Shown here in pieces: positions 1 to 7,427 of a stretch of 40,199 nt of DNA. Position 1 is the first letter of the stretch. Each line of letters begins with the position of its first letter. The notes under the pieces are model-generated. The model was not told the DNA's origin, made no database searches, and worked only from the letters and a program-made list of their open reading frames with translations. Source of the DNA: Caulobacter sp. CCH9-E1 (GTDB lineage: Bacteria; Pseudomonadota; Alphaproteobacteria; Caulobacterales; Caulobacteraceae); the NCBI RefSeq assembly GCF_001556515.1, contig NZ_LSJA01000297.1, positions 1 through 40,199 on the forward strand, given 5' to 3'. The position numbers and the translations under genes were made by a program.

Positions 1-18
1 GGGTCGTACCGGGACCAT
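1..18 (-). CDS. Possible start of a divergent gene, cut by the window edge
   Basis: Read on the minus strand, an ATG at 18-16 is preceded by a good ribosome binding site (GGGAGAGG, then a short spacer) and opens a frame that runs off the window after six codons (M-V-P-V-R-P). A gene divergent from the galactan locus would fit a local regulator, but nothing of its sequence can be identified. This call rests only on the start codon and the ribosome binding site. Confidence 0.3.
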
Positions 19-246
19 GATCGCCTCTCCCTGAAAGGGGGATGGGCCGCGGGATGGCGGCGAGCACCTCAAACGGGGGCGCTCCCTTCGCTGTTCCATG
101 CTGGTCGGTGAAGGTTTCTCGAAGGCGCCGAGAACGCGTGGAAATCCATGCGGGCGGGCGCGAACCGCGGCGATCAGCCTTCTTCATTTGATAGCGCGCG
201 ACCGGCCGGCTTGGCCGATCCATGCTCAGGCGGAAGACGATCCGCC

Positions 247-271
247 TTGCATCCAAATTATACGATAAATA
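247..271 (+). promoter_or_regulatory. AT-rich candidate promoter of the endo-galactanase gene
   Basis: The roughly 300 bases before the first gene hold no other convincing gene. About 45-70 bases before the start is an AT-rich island in otherwise GC-rich DNA. It contains ATACGATAAATA at 260-271, preceded by TTGCAT at 247. Nearly the same 12-mer (ATAYGATAAWTA) lies at 1709-1720 ahead of the TonB receptor, so it may be a shared promoter element or operator. The assignment is inferred. Confidence 0.35.
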
Positions 272-315
272 ATATTCAAGCTGTGCGGCCGCCGAGTGGC
301 CGCGACGGAGGAAAT

Positions 316-1677
316 ATGTCTGTCTCGAACCTGCGCCGCGCCGCCCTCGTTTCAACGCTGGCCCTGTCCTTCGCCGCGCCGTTCGGCTCGGCCTGGGCGG
401 CGCCGAAAACCTATCTGGGCGTCGACATCTCGTACGCCAACGAGATGGAGGACTGCGGCGCGGTCTATCGCGCGGGCGGCAAGACCGTCGAGCCCTACGC
501 CTTCTTCAAGCAGTCCGGCGCGAACCTCGCGCGCATCCGCATCTGGAACGATCCGGACTGGACGCCCTATTCGAACCTGAAGGACGTCAAGCGCAGCATC
601 GCCAAGGCCAAGAAGGCCGGCATGCAGGTGCTGCTGGACTTCCACTATTCCGACGACTGGGCCGACGGCGATAAACAGATCGCCCCCAAGGCCTGGGCCA
701 AGCTCTCGACGCCGGAGCAGGCCAAGGCGCTGTACGCCTTCACGCGCGAAACCCTGGCGGAGCTGGATCGCGAAGGTCTGATGCCCGACATGGTTCAGGT
801 TGGCAACGAGACCAATGGCGAGATCGTCTCCAGCCTGGAAAAGGCCAAGGAGCCGATCAACTGGCAGCGCAACGCCTTGCTGTTCAACGCCGGCATCAAG
901 GCGGTGCGCGACGCCGGCGCGGCCTCGGCGACCAAGCCCCGGATCATGCTGCACATCGCCCAGCCCGACACCATCGAACCTTGGTTCGCGGCCGCCGCCA
1001 AGGCGGGGGTGACGGACTTCGACCTGATCGGGATCAGCTACTACAGCAAGTGGTCCAAGCGCTCGATGGCCGAACTGGGCCAGACCATCAACCGCTTGCG
1101 CCATACCTATTCGGCGGACGTCGTGGTGGTCGAGACCGCCTATCCGTTCACCACCGACGGCGCCGACGCCTCGCCCAACCTGCTGGGCGAGGACTCGCTG
1201 ATCGCCGGCTATCCGGCCACGCCCGCGGGCCAGAAGAAGTACCTGACCGACCTGACGCAGCTGGTCTTCGCCAATGGCGGGGTCGGGGTCGTCTATTGGG
1301 AGCCGGCGTGGCTGTCGACCAAGTGCAAGACTCGCTGGGGTGTCGGCTCCAACTGGGAAAACGCGGCGCTGTTCGACTTCAAGGGCCAGGCGCTGGAAGG
1401 CGTCGACTGGCTGAAGGCGCCCTATGTCATGCCAGTGGACGTGACGTTCCGGGTCAGAGCCCACGGGGAGGCGACGCGCTTCATCGATGGCGACTTCCTG
1501 GGCGGCGTCGGACCTCGTCCGATGACGCTGGAAGGCGGCGCGTGGACCTACCGCACGCGGCTGATGCCGGGTGTGGCGGTGACGGCCGCCACGGCGACCG
1601 AGCTCTCGGCGGTGGCGGACGCTCAAGCCAAGAGCGCGGCGGTCGGCAAGGGCGTGTCGATCGTCCCGCTCGACTGA
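316..1677 (+). CDS. Secreted arabinogalactan endo-beta-1,4-galactanase (GH53)
   Basis: Predicted 453-residue glycoside hydrolase family 53 enzyme that cuts internal beta-1,4-galactosyl bonds of (arabino)galactan, outside the cytoplasm. The start at 316 is chosen because GGAGGAAAT precedes it and it opens a typical Sec signal peptide with probable cleavage after ALA-rich SAWA near residue 29. In-frame ATGs further upstream have neither. The (beta/alpha)8 barrel follows directly. The acid/base glutamate is about E165 in VGNETNGE and the nucleophile about E273 in VVETAYP, the two conserved GH53 motifs. After the barrel (from about residue 370) is a short tail of about 80 residues that I do not recognise. 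The gene is followed by a TonB receptor and a GH2 beta-galactosidase on the same strand, which supports galactan as the substrate. The family call is firm; the exact polysaccharide is inferred. Confidence 0.92.
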   Translation: MSVSNLRRAALVSTLALSFAAPFGSAWAAPKTYLGVDISYANEMEDCGAVYRAGGKTVEPYAFFKQSGANLARIRIWNDPDWTPYSNLKDVKRSIAKAKKAGMQVLLDFHYSDDWADGDKQIAPKAWAKLSTPEQAKALYAFTRETLAELDREGLMPDMVQVGNETNGEIVSSLEKAKEPINWQRNALLFNAGIKAVRDAGAASATKPRIMLHIAQPDTIEPWFAAAAKAGVTDFDLIGISYYSKWSKRSMAELGQTINRLRHTYSADVVVVETAYPFTTDGADASPNLLGEDSLIAGYPATPAGQKKYLTDLTQLVFANGGVGVVYWEPAWLSTKCKTRWGVGSNWENAALFDFKGQALEGVDWLKAPYVMPVDVTFRVRAHGEATRFIDGDFLGGVGPRPMTLEGGAWTYRTRLMPGVAVTAATATELSAVADAQAKSAAVGKGVSIVPLD

Positions 1678-1692
1678 CCAAAGCCAAGCTGC

Positions 1693-1720
1693 TTGTCATG
1701 TCGGATTGATATGATAATTA
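1693..1720 (+). promoter_or_regulatory. Candidate promoter or operator ahead of the galactan TonB receptor
   Basis: In the 119-base gap between the GH53 and receptor genes, TTGTCA (1693-1698) is followed 14 bases later by GATAAT (1713-1718), inside ATATGATAATTA (1709-1720). That 12-mer matches the one ahead of the GH53 gene at 10 of 12 positions. It could be a promoter or a site for a common regulator. A C/G-flanked ribosome binding site (GGGGGG) lies just before the ATG at 1797. Confidence 0.35.
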
Positions 1721-1796
1721 GCCGCCCAAACTCGTTCTGATCCCGAGGGCAGTCCCGCCGAACGAAGCGTGGCGCCGCTCCTCCAGGGGGGAAACC

Positions 1797-4454
1797 ATGA
1801 CTCGTCATCCCATGCTCTTCGCCGCCGCCAGCGGTTTCGCCATGCTCATGGCCGCCGGCGCGCACGCCCAAACCACTCCCGCGCCGGCCTCCGAGGCCGC
1901 CCAGGTCGAGGAGGTCGTCGTCACCGGCGTCCGCAAGAGCCTGCGCGACGCCCTGGCCGTGAAGCAGGGCTCCGACAAGGTGGTCGAAGCCATCTCGGCC
2001 AAGGACATCGGCGTCCTGCCCGACGTGACCATCGCCGAGTCGATCGCCCGCCTGCCGGGCGTCAACGCCACCCGCGACCGCGGCAACGACAGCCAAGCCG
2101 TCGTCCGCGGCCTGGGCGCTCGTCTGGTGCTCGGCACGATCAACAACCGCGAGGTCGCCTCGACCGAGCCGGACCGCAACGTCCGCTGGGAAATCTATCC
2201 CTCGGAAGTCGTCTCGGGCGTCGAGGTCTACAAGTCGCAATCGGCCGACCTGATCGCCGGCGGCGTGGCCGCGACGATCAACATCAACACGATCGCCCCG
2301 CTGGACTACCGCGGCCCGGCCTTCGTGCTGCGCGCCGGTCCCGTGTTCTATGACGGCGGCAAGGACATCCCGAACTACGGCACGACCGGCTATCGCGGCT
2401 CGGGCTCGTTCGTCCACAAGATCAACGACGACCTGGCCATCGTCCTGGGCGCGACCGCCCAGCGCCAGAAGAACGGCTACGGCTCGTTCACGGGCTGGGG
2501 CTACAACGACTCCAACGCGCGTCCCCCCGCTGGGGCGAGCGACTACTCGAGCGACCTGAACCGCGACGGCAAGCTCGACGCCACGCCCTGGGGCGCGCAG
2601 ATGTCGGCCAGCCGCATCGACCAGAAGCGCAAGGGGATTTCGGGCGGCCTGCAGTACAAGCCGACCGATCACTTCGAGCTGAAGGCCGACGCGCTCTATT
2701 CGAAGATCAAGATCACCGAGGTCCAGGACCAGACGGTCTGGGGCGACGGCAAGTGGGGCAACTGGAACACGGGCGCGAACAACGTCGGCTGGAACGACGA
2801 CGTCTATAACGCCCCCGGCGCGTCCTACACGCTGATCAACAACACGGTGGTCGCCGCCTCGCGCCTCCCGTTCAGCCCGGTCAAGACGGTGCTGGCCAAG
2901 TACAGCGAAGACAAGGACCTGTTCGCCAGCGGCCTGAACGGCAAGTGGACCGGCGACCTGTGGACCGTCGCGGGCGACGTCTCCTATTCGAAGGCCAAGC
3001 GGACCAACAGCTGGAAAGCCGTGCGGTTCGAGGCCTGGCCGACCTGGACCAGCTTCGACTGGCGCGCGGGCGTGACGCCGACGATCACGACGGGTCAGGA
3101 CAACACCACGCTCGCCCAGACGGCGGACCTCGCCGGTTCGTATGACGGTCCCGAGCATCTGAACGACGAGCTGAAGGCCGCGGCCCTGGACTTCACCCGC
3201 GATTTCTCCGGCGGCGTTTTCAAGAGCGTCCAGTTCGGCGCGCGCGCCTCGGACCGTGTGAAGAGCCACAGCAACTTCAGCTTCGCCCCGACGGCCACCG
3301 GCGCGACGATCCCGGCCAACCTGCTGACCGGCTACAAGCTGAGCGACGGCGCGAACGTTCCGGCCATCCTGACCGGCGACATCGACAAGATCGCCGCCAT
3401 CGCCTACGGCCCGAACGCCTTCGACGTCTCCAAGGCGACCGAGAAGCTGGCCGAGCGCTGGACCGTTCAGGAGAAGGTCTACGAAGGCTACGGCAAGCTG
3501 AACTTCGCCGCCGACGGCCCGGCCGGCGTCTGGGTCACTGGCAACATCGGCGCTCGCGTCGTTCACACCGAGACCAGCAGCGAAGGTCTGCAGCAGGACA
3601 CCGCCAGCGCCTTCGTCCCGGCGAACGTCGACAACGACTATACCGACTTCCTGCCGTCGGCGAACGCCAAGCTGGACTTCGGCGGCGGCAAGGTCGTGCG
3701 CTTGGGTCTGGCCAAGGTCATCGCCCGTCCGCCGCTGGACGAACTGCGCGCCAGCCGCAGCCTGTCCAACTGGGCCCCGTGGACCGGAAGCGCCGGTAAT
3801 CCGAAGCTGAAGCCGTTCGAGGCCACCCAGTTCGACGCCTCGGCCGAATACTATTTCCGTCCCGAAGCCCTGGTGGCGCTGTCCTACTACTACAAGGACG
3901 TCGACTCCTACATCGGCTGGAAGCAGACCCCTGTCGCGTTCGGCGGTCAGACCTACACGGTCGCCAGCCCGGCCAACGGCGGCAGCGGCCACATCCAGGG
4001 CGTGGAGCTGACCTTCCAGACGCCGTTCTTCTTCCTGCCGGGGCCGTTCGACAAGTTCGGCATCTACTCGAACTACGCCTATGTGGAATCGAACCTGAAG
4101 GAGTTCTCGCCGGCCAACAATCCGCTGCGGATGACGGGCCTCGCCAAGAACACCGCCACGGTCGACCTGTGGTACGCCAACGGTCCGGTCGAAGCGCGCC
4201 TGGGCTGGAAGTACCACTCGCCGATGACGGTCATCTACGGCTGGAACGGTTCGGATCTGCAGACGCTGGAAAGCGAGAAGACCCTCGACTTCAGCTCGTC
4301 CTACAAGATCAACGAGACCGTCAGCGTCCGCTTCCAGGTCAACAACCTGACCAACGAAGCGCTGCGGATGTACCGCGACAACGACCCGAACCGCATCGGC
4401 CGCTACGACTCCTATGGTCGTCGCTACCTGATGGACGTCACTTTCAAGTTCTAG
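1797..4454 (+). CDS. TonB-dependent outer-membrane receptor, probably for galactan oligosaccharides
   Basis: Predicted 885-residue outer-membrane active transporter. It has a signal peptide ending near AHAQ (residues 1-24), a TonB box-like EEVVVTGVRKSL at about 40-50, a plug domain (SAKDIGVLPDVTIAESIARLPGV and the downstream VRGLG region) and a long beta-barrel ending in the aromatic residue expected for outer-membrane proteins (VTFKF). The length is normal for this family. It starts at the ATG after a GGGGGG ribosome binding site. It sits between a secreted GH53 galactanase and a GH2 beta-galactosidase, so the likely cargo is galacto-oligosaccharide. The substrate is inferred from context only. 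A strong terminator follows. Confidence 0.9.
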   Translation: MTRHPMLFAAASGFAMLMAAGAHAQTTPAPASEAAQVEEVVVTGVRKSLRDALAVKQGSDKVVEAISAKDIGVLPDVTIAESIARLPGVNATRDRGNDSQAVVRGLGARLVLGTINNREVASTEPDRNVRWEIYPSEVVSGVEVYKSQSADLIAGGVAATININTIAPLDYRGPAFVLRAGPVFYDGGKDIPNYGTTGYRGSGSFVHKINDDLAIVLGATAQRQKNGYGSFTGWGYNDSNARPPAGASDYSSDLNRDGKLDATPWGAQMSASRIDQKRKGISGGLQYKPTDHFELKADALYSKIKITEVQDQTVWGDGKWGNWNTGANNVGWNDDVYNAPGASYTLINNTVVAASRLPFSPVKTVLAKYSEDKDLFASGLNGKWTGDLWTVAGDVSYSKAKRTNSWKAVRFEAWPTWTSFDWRAGVTPTITTGQDNTTLAQTADLAGSYDGPEHLNDELKAAALDFTRDFSGGVFKSVQFGARASDRVKSHSNFSFAPTATGATIPANLLTGYKLSDGANVPAILTGDIDKIAAIAYGPNAFDVSKATEKLAERWTVQEKVYEGYGKLNFAADGPAGVWVTGNIGARVVHTETSSEGLQQDTASAFVPANVDNDYTDFLPSANAKLDFGGGKVVRLGLAKVIARPPLDELRASRSLSNWAPWTGSAGNPKLKPFEATQFDASAEYYFRPEALVALSYYYKDVDSYIGWKQTPVAFGGQTYTVASPANGGSGHIQGVELTFQTPFFFLPGPFDKFGIYSNYAYVESNLKEFSPANNPLRMTGLAKNTATVDLWYANGPVEARLGWKYHSPMTVIYGWNGSDLQTLESEKTLDFSSSYKINETVSVRFQVNNLTNEALRMYRDNDPNRIGRYDSYGRRYLMDVTFKF

Positions 4455-4484
4455 AGCGTCGATCCTCCCCGACGTTCCCTGCGC

Positions 4485-4520
4485 TGGGGAGGAGGCGGCA
4501 TGCCTCCTCCCCATTTTTTT
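4485..4520 (+). terminator. Intrinsic terminator between receptor and GH2 genes
   Basis: A perfect 12-bp stem (TGGGGAGGAGGC at 4485-4496 with its complement at 4502-4513) has a 5-base loop and is followed by seven T. It ends only 22 bases before the GH2 start, with no room for a normal promoter between, so the GH2 gene is probably expressed by read-through. That would make receptor level higher than enzyme level. Confidence 0.88.
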
Positions 4521-4542
4521 GACTCATCGAGAGGCTCGCTCC

Positions 4543-7038
4543 ATGGCCCAGATCAACCGACGCCAGGCCCTGGCCGCCGCCGGGGGCGCAGCCCTCCTGG
4601 CCAACGCTTCCCAGGCCGCCGTCGCCGCCGTCGCCGCGCCCATCGCCGCCATCGACCTGGCGCCGCGCGACCGCTCGTCCCTGGACTTCGGTTGGCGCTT
4701 CGCCCTGGGCCACGCCTCCGATCCCGCCAAGGACTTCGATTTTGGCGGCAACCAGCGCACCTACGCCAAGGCGGGCGCCGACGCGCCTAACTGGTGGGTC
4801 GCCGCTGCGGCTCAGAAGACCTTCGACGACAGCGCCTGGAAGCCGGTGACCCTGCCGCACGACTGGGCGGTCGAGCTGCCGTTCGTCGACAACCCCGACT
4901 ACAAACCCTCGGGCAAGCCGGACGACGAGGATGTGCTGGCCGCCCACGGCTACAAGGCGCTGGGGCGTCGCTTCCCCGAGAACAGCATCGGCTGGTATCG
5001 CAAGACCTTCGCCCTACCGGCCAGCGACGCGGGCAAGCGTCTTTCGATCGAGTTCGACGGGGCGTTCCGCGACACTCTGGTGATGGTCAACGGCTATGTC
5101 CTCGAGCGCGAGGAGAGCGGCTACTCGCCGTTCCGCGTCGATATCACCGACATCGCCAACATCGGCGGCGACAACCTGATCACCGTGCGCGTTGACGCCA
5201 GCCTTGGCGAAGGCTGGTTCTACGAGGGGGCGGGACTCTACCGCCACGTCTGGCTGGTCAAGACCGCGCCGGTGCACGTGCCGCAGTGGGGCGTCTTCGT
5301 CCGCGCCAAGGTCGACGGAACGGTCCAGATCGACACCGATCTCGTCAACGAATCCGACGCCGCCCAGGCTTTCGAGGTCTCGCACGCCGTGCTGGACGCC
5401 GCCGGCAAGCCGGTGCTGGCCGTCGCCCCCGCCGCCGGCAGCCTGCCAGCCTGGGAGCGCCAGAGCCTGTCCCAGACCGTGACCCTGGCCAATCCGGTGC
5501 TGTGGTCGCTTGAAAACCCGCATCTCTACACCTTGGTCACCGAGACCAAGGTCGGCGGCGCGGTAGTGGACCGTTTCGTCACGCGCTTCGGCGTCCGCTC
5601 GATCCGCTTCGACCCGGCCAATGGCTTCTTCCTGAACGACAAGCCGGTGAAGCTGAAGGGGAGCTGCAATCACCAAGACCACGCCGGGGTCGGCGCGGCG
5701 ATCCCGGACGCCCTGCAGGTCTGGCGGCTGGAGCAGCTGAAGTCGATGGGCTGCAACGCCTATCGCGCCGCCCACAACCCGCCGACGCCGGAGCTGCTGG
5801 ACGCCTGCGACCGGCTGGGGATCCTGGTCGTCGACGAGACGCGCCGCATGTCCAGCGATCCGACCTCGCTCGACGAGCTGGAGCGCCTGGTCCGCCGCGA
5901 CCGCAACCACCCGTCGGTGATCCTGTGGTCGATCGGCAACGAGGAGCCGCAGCAGGCGACCGCGCGCGGCGTCAAGGTCGCCAAGACGATGAAGCGCCTG
6001 GTCAACCGCCTCGATCCGACCCGTCTGGTGACGGCCGCCATGGACAGCGGTTTCGGCGAGGGGATCAGCGGCGTCATCGACGTCCAGGGCTTCAACTATC
6101 GCCACGAGAAGATGGACGACTTCCACGCCCGCTTCCCGAACATGCCGATCATCGGCAGCGAGAGCGCCAGCGTGGTGACGACGCGCGGCGAGTACGTTCG
6201 CGACGAGGCCAAGTCGTACGTGCCCGCTTACGACACCGACCACCCCTGGTGGGCGACGACGGCGGAGAAGTGGTGGAGCCACGCGGCCGACCGTCCGTGG
6301 ATGGCGGGCGGCTTCATCTGGACCGGCTTCGACTATCGCGGCGAGCCGACGCCGTTCAACCGCTGGCCCAGCATCAGCTCGCACTTCGGGGCGCGGGATA
6401 CCTGCGGCTTCCCGAAGGACAACTACTATTACTACCGCGCCTGGTGGCGGTCCGAGCCGCTGCTGCACCTCCTGCCGCACTGGAACTGGGAAGGCCGCGA
6501 GGGCCAGCCGATCGCGGTCTGGGCCCATAGCAACTGCGACAAGGTCGAGCTGTTCCTGAACGGCAAGAGCCAGGGCGTTCGCGCGGTGAAGGCCAACCAC
6601 CACGTCGAGTGGTCCGTGCCCTACGCGCCGGGCGTGCTGGAGGCTCACGGCTACAAGAACGGCAAGGTGGTCCTGCGCGAGCGTCGCGAGACGGCGGGCC
6701 CGGCAGCGGCCCTGCGTCTGACCGCCGACCGCGTCCGCTTGACCGCCGACGGCCAGGACGTGGCGGTGCTGAAGGTCGAGGTCCTGGACGCCAAGGGCCG
6801 TCCCGTTCCGCGCGCCGACGATCTGGTCCGCTTCGAGCTTTCGGGTCCGATCGACCTGATCGGGGTCGGCAACGGGAACCCCACCAGCCACGAGCCGGAC
6901 GTCGCGCTTCAGCGCAAGGCGTTCAACGGCCTGGCCCAGGCGATTGTCCGCACCCGGCAGAATCAGTCGGGACGGGGCAGGGTGGTCGTCAGCGCCCCAG
7001 GCCTGAAAAGCGCGGCCCTGGATGTTGCGTTGATATAA
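4543..7038 (+). CDS. Tat-exported beta-galactosidase, GH2 family
   Basis: Predicted 831-residue glycoside hydrolase family 2 enzyme. The ATG at 4543 is preferred over an upstream in-frame TTG (4519) because it has GAGAGG eight bases before it and opens a twin-arginine signal (NRRQALAAAGGAAL), which implies export of the folded enzyme to the periplasm. The order is: N-terminal jelly-roll sugar-binding domain (about 60-220, with WYRKTF and YEGAGLYRHVWL), an Ig-like domain, a TIM barrel (about 330-620), then C-terminal domains of the DUF4982 and Ig-like type. Catalytic residues: acid/base about E467 in SIGNEEPQ, nucleophile about E540 in IIGSESAS. With the GH53 enzyme and receptor it would turn galactan fragments into galactose. 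GH2 also includes other exo-glycosidases, so the beta-galactosidase activity rests partly on context. Confidence 0.88.
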   Translation: MAQINRRQALAAAGGAALLANASQAAVAAVAAPIAAIDLAPRDRSSLDFGWRFALGHASDPAKDFDFGGNQRTYAKAGADAPNWWVAAAAQKTFDDSAWKPVTLPHDWAVELPFVDNPDYKPSGKPDDEDVLAAHGYKALGRRFPENSIGWYRKTFALPASDAGKRLSIEFDGAFRDTLVMVNGYVLEREESGYSPFRVDITDIANIGGDNLITVRVDASLGEGWFYEGAGLYRHVWLVKTAPVHVPQWGVFVRAKVDGTVQIDTDLVNESDAAQAFEVSHAVLDAAGKPVLAVAPAAGSLPAWERQSLSQTVTLANPVLWSLENPHLYTLVTETKVGGAVVDRFVTRFGVRSIRFDPANGFFLNDKPVKLKGSCNHQDHAGVGAAIPDALQVWRLEQLKSMGCNAYRAAHNPPTPELLDACDRLGILVVDETRRMSSDPTSLDELERLVRRDRNHPSVILWSIGNEEPQQATARGVKVAKTMKRLVNRLDPTRLVTAAMDSGFGEGISGVIDVQGFNYRHEKMDDFHARFPNMPIIGSESASVVTTRGEYVRDEAKSYVPAYDTDHPWWATTAEKWWSHAADRPWMAGGFIWTGFDYRGEPTPFNRWPSISSHFGARDTCGFPKDNYYYYRAWWRSEPLLHLLPHWNWEGREGQPIAVWAHSNCDKVELFLNGKSQGVRAVKANHHVEWSVPYAPGVLEAHGYKNGKVVLRERRETAGPAAALRLTADRVRLTADGQDVAVLKVEVLDAKGRPVPRADDLVRFELSGPIDLIGVGNGNPTSHEPDVALQRKAFNGLAQAIVRTRQNQSGRGRVVVSAPGLKSAALDVALI

Positions 7039-7069
7039 CGCCGCAACGCGAAATTTTCCTACGCCCTTG

Positions 7070-7101
7070 CGAGACGAGTGTCGGAGCCGACGCTCGTCTC
7101 G
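7070..7101 (+). terminator. Long hairpin after the GH2 gene
   Basis: A near-perfect 15-bp inverted repeat starts 31 bases after the GH2 stop: CGAGACGAG (7070-7078), one T.G wobble, GTCGG, then the complementary arm ending at 7101. The loop is two to four bases. No proper T-tract follows, so it may stop transcription only partly, or may protect the mRNA 3' end. Confidence 0.6.
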
Positions 7102-7117
7102 ATGCGTTTCTACGCAC

Positions 7118-7131
7118 GGAAACCGGTTACC
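7118..7131 (+). promoter_or_regulatory. LacI-family operator-like palindrome
   Basis: GGAAACCGGTTACC is a palindrome with one mismatched pair, centred on AACCGGTT. This even-length CG-centred form is typical of LacI/GalR-family operators. It lies about 300 bases before the second TonB receptor. The regulator is not in the window. Confidence 0.45.
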
Positions 7132-7254
7132 GCGCTGAAATAGTCAGACTGTTGGCAAGGCCCGAGGCATGGCTTTGTGTGGCGCCCGCGAAGAGCGCCG
7201 AAATCGCGGCCCATTTGTCATAAGAATGGCCCGAAAAACCGCTTGAAAAAAGAT

Positions 7255-7268
7255 TGCTAGCGCTGTCA
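7255..7268 (+). promoter_or_regulatory. LacI-type operator-like site, distal copy
   Basis: TGCTAGCGCTGTCA matches the ideal palindrome TGTTAGCGCTAACA at 11 of 14 positions. Its centre lies 42 bp from that of the second copy at 7297-7310. It is inside the 389-base gene-free leader of the TonB receptor. Confidence 0.45.
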
Positions 7269-7296
7269 TTTTGGCATTGCGGCAGTGATGGACCGA

Positions 7297-7310
7297 TGTT
7301 ACCGCTAACT
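7297..7310 (+). promoter_or_regulatory. LacI-type operator-like site, proximal copy, overlapping a possible -10
   Basis: TGTTACCGCTAACT matches the palindrome TGTTAGCGCTAACA at 12 of 14 positions. It overlaps GCTAACTC (7304-7311), which is close to the Caulobacter housekeeping -10 consensus GCTANAWC. No clear -35 is seen. A repressor here would block transcription of the receptor at 7428. Confidence 0.48.
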
Positions 7311-7427
7311 CGTCTCTCGTGCCCTGGTTGTCCATCAGGCTGCTGGAACGAGAAGAGCGGCCGGGAAATGCTTCCGGATCGTAACAATAACATCGCCCCA
7401 GAGAGGGCATTATTAGGGGGAACGGCT

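Noticed and set aside
1623..4514. A 963-codon minus-strand open frame over the first TonB receptor
   Set aside because: It is the antisense shadow of the receptor; it lacks a signal, domains or a ribosome binding site, and the plus strand is a typical receptor.
4519..4542. An upstream TTG start for the GH2 gene
   Set aside because: The TTG lies in the T-tract of the terminator, has no ribosome binding site, and would push the twin-arginine signal away from the N-terminus.
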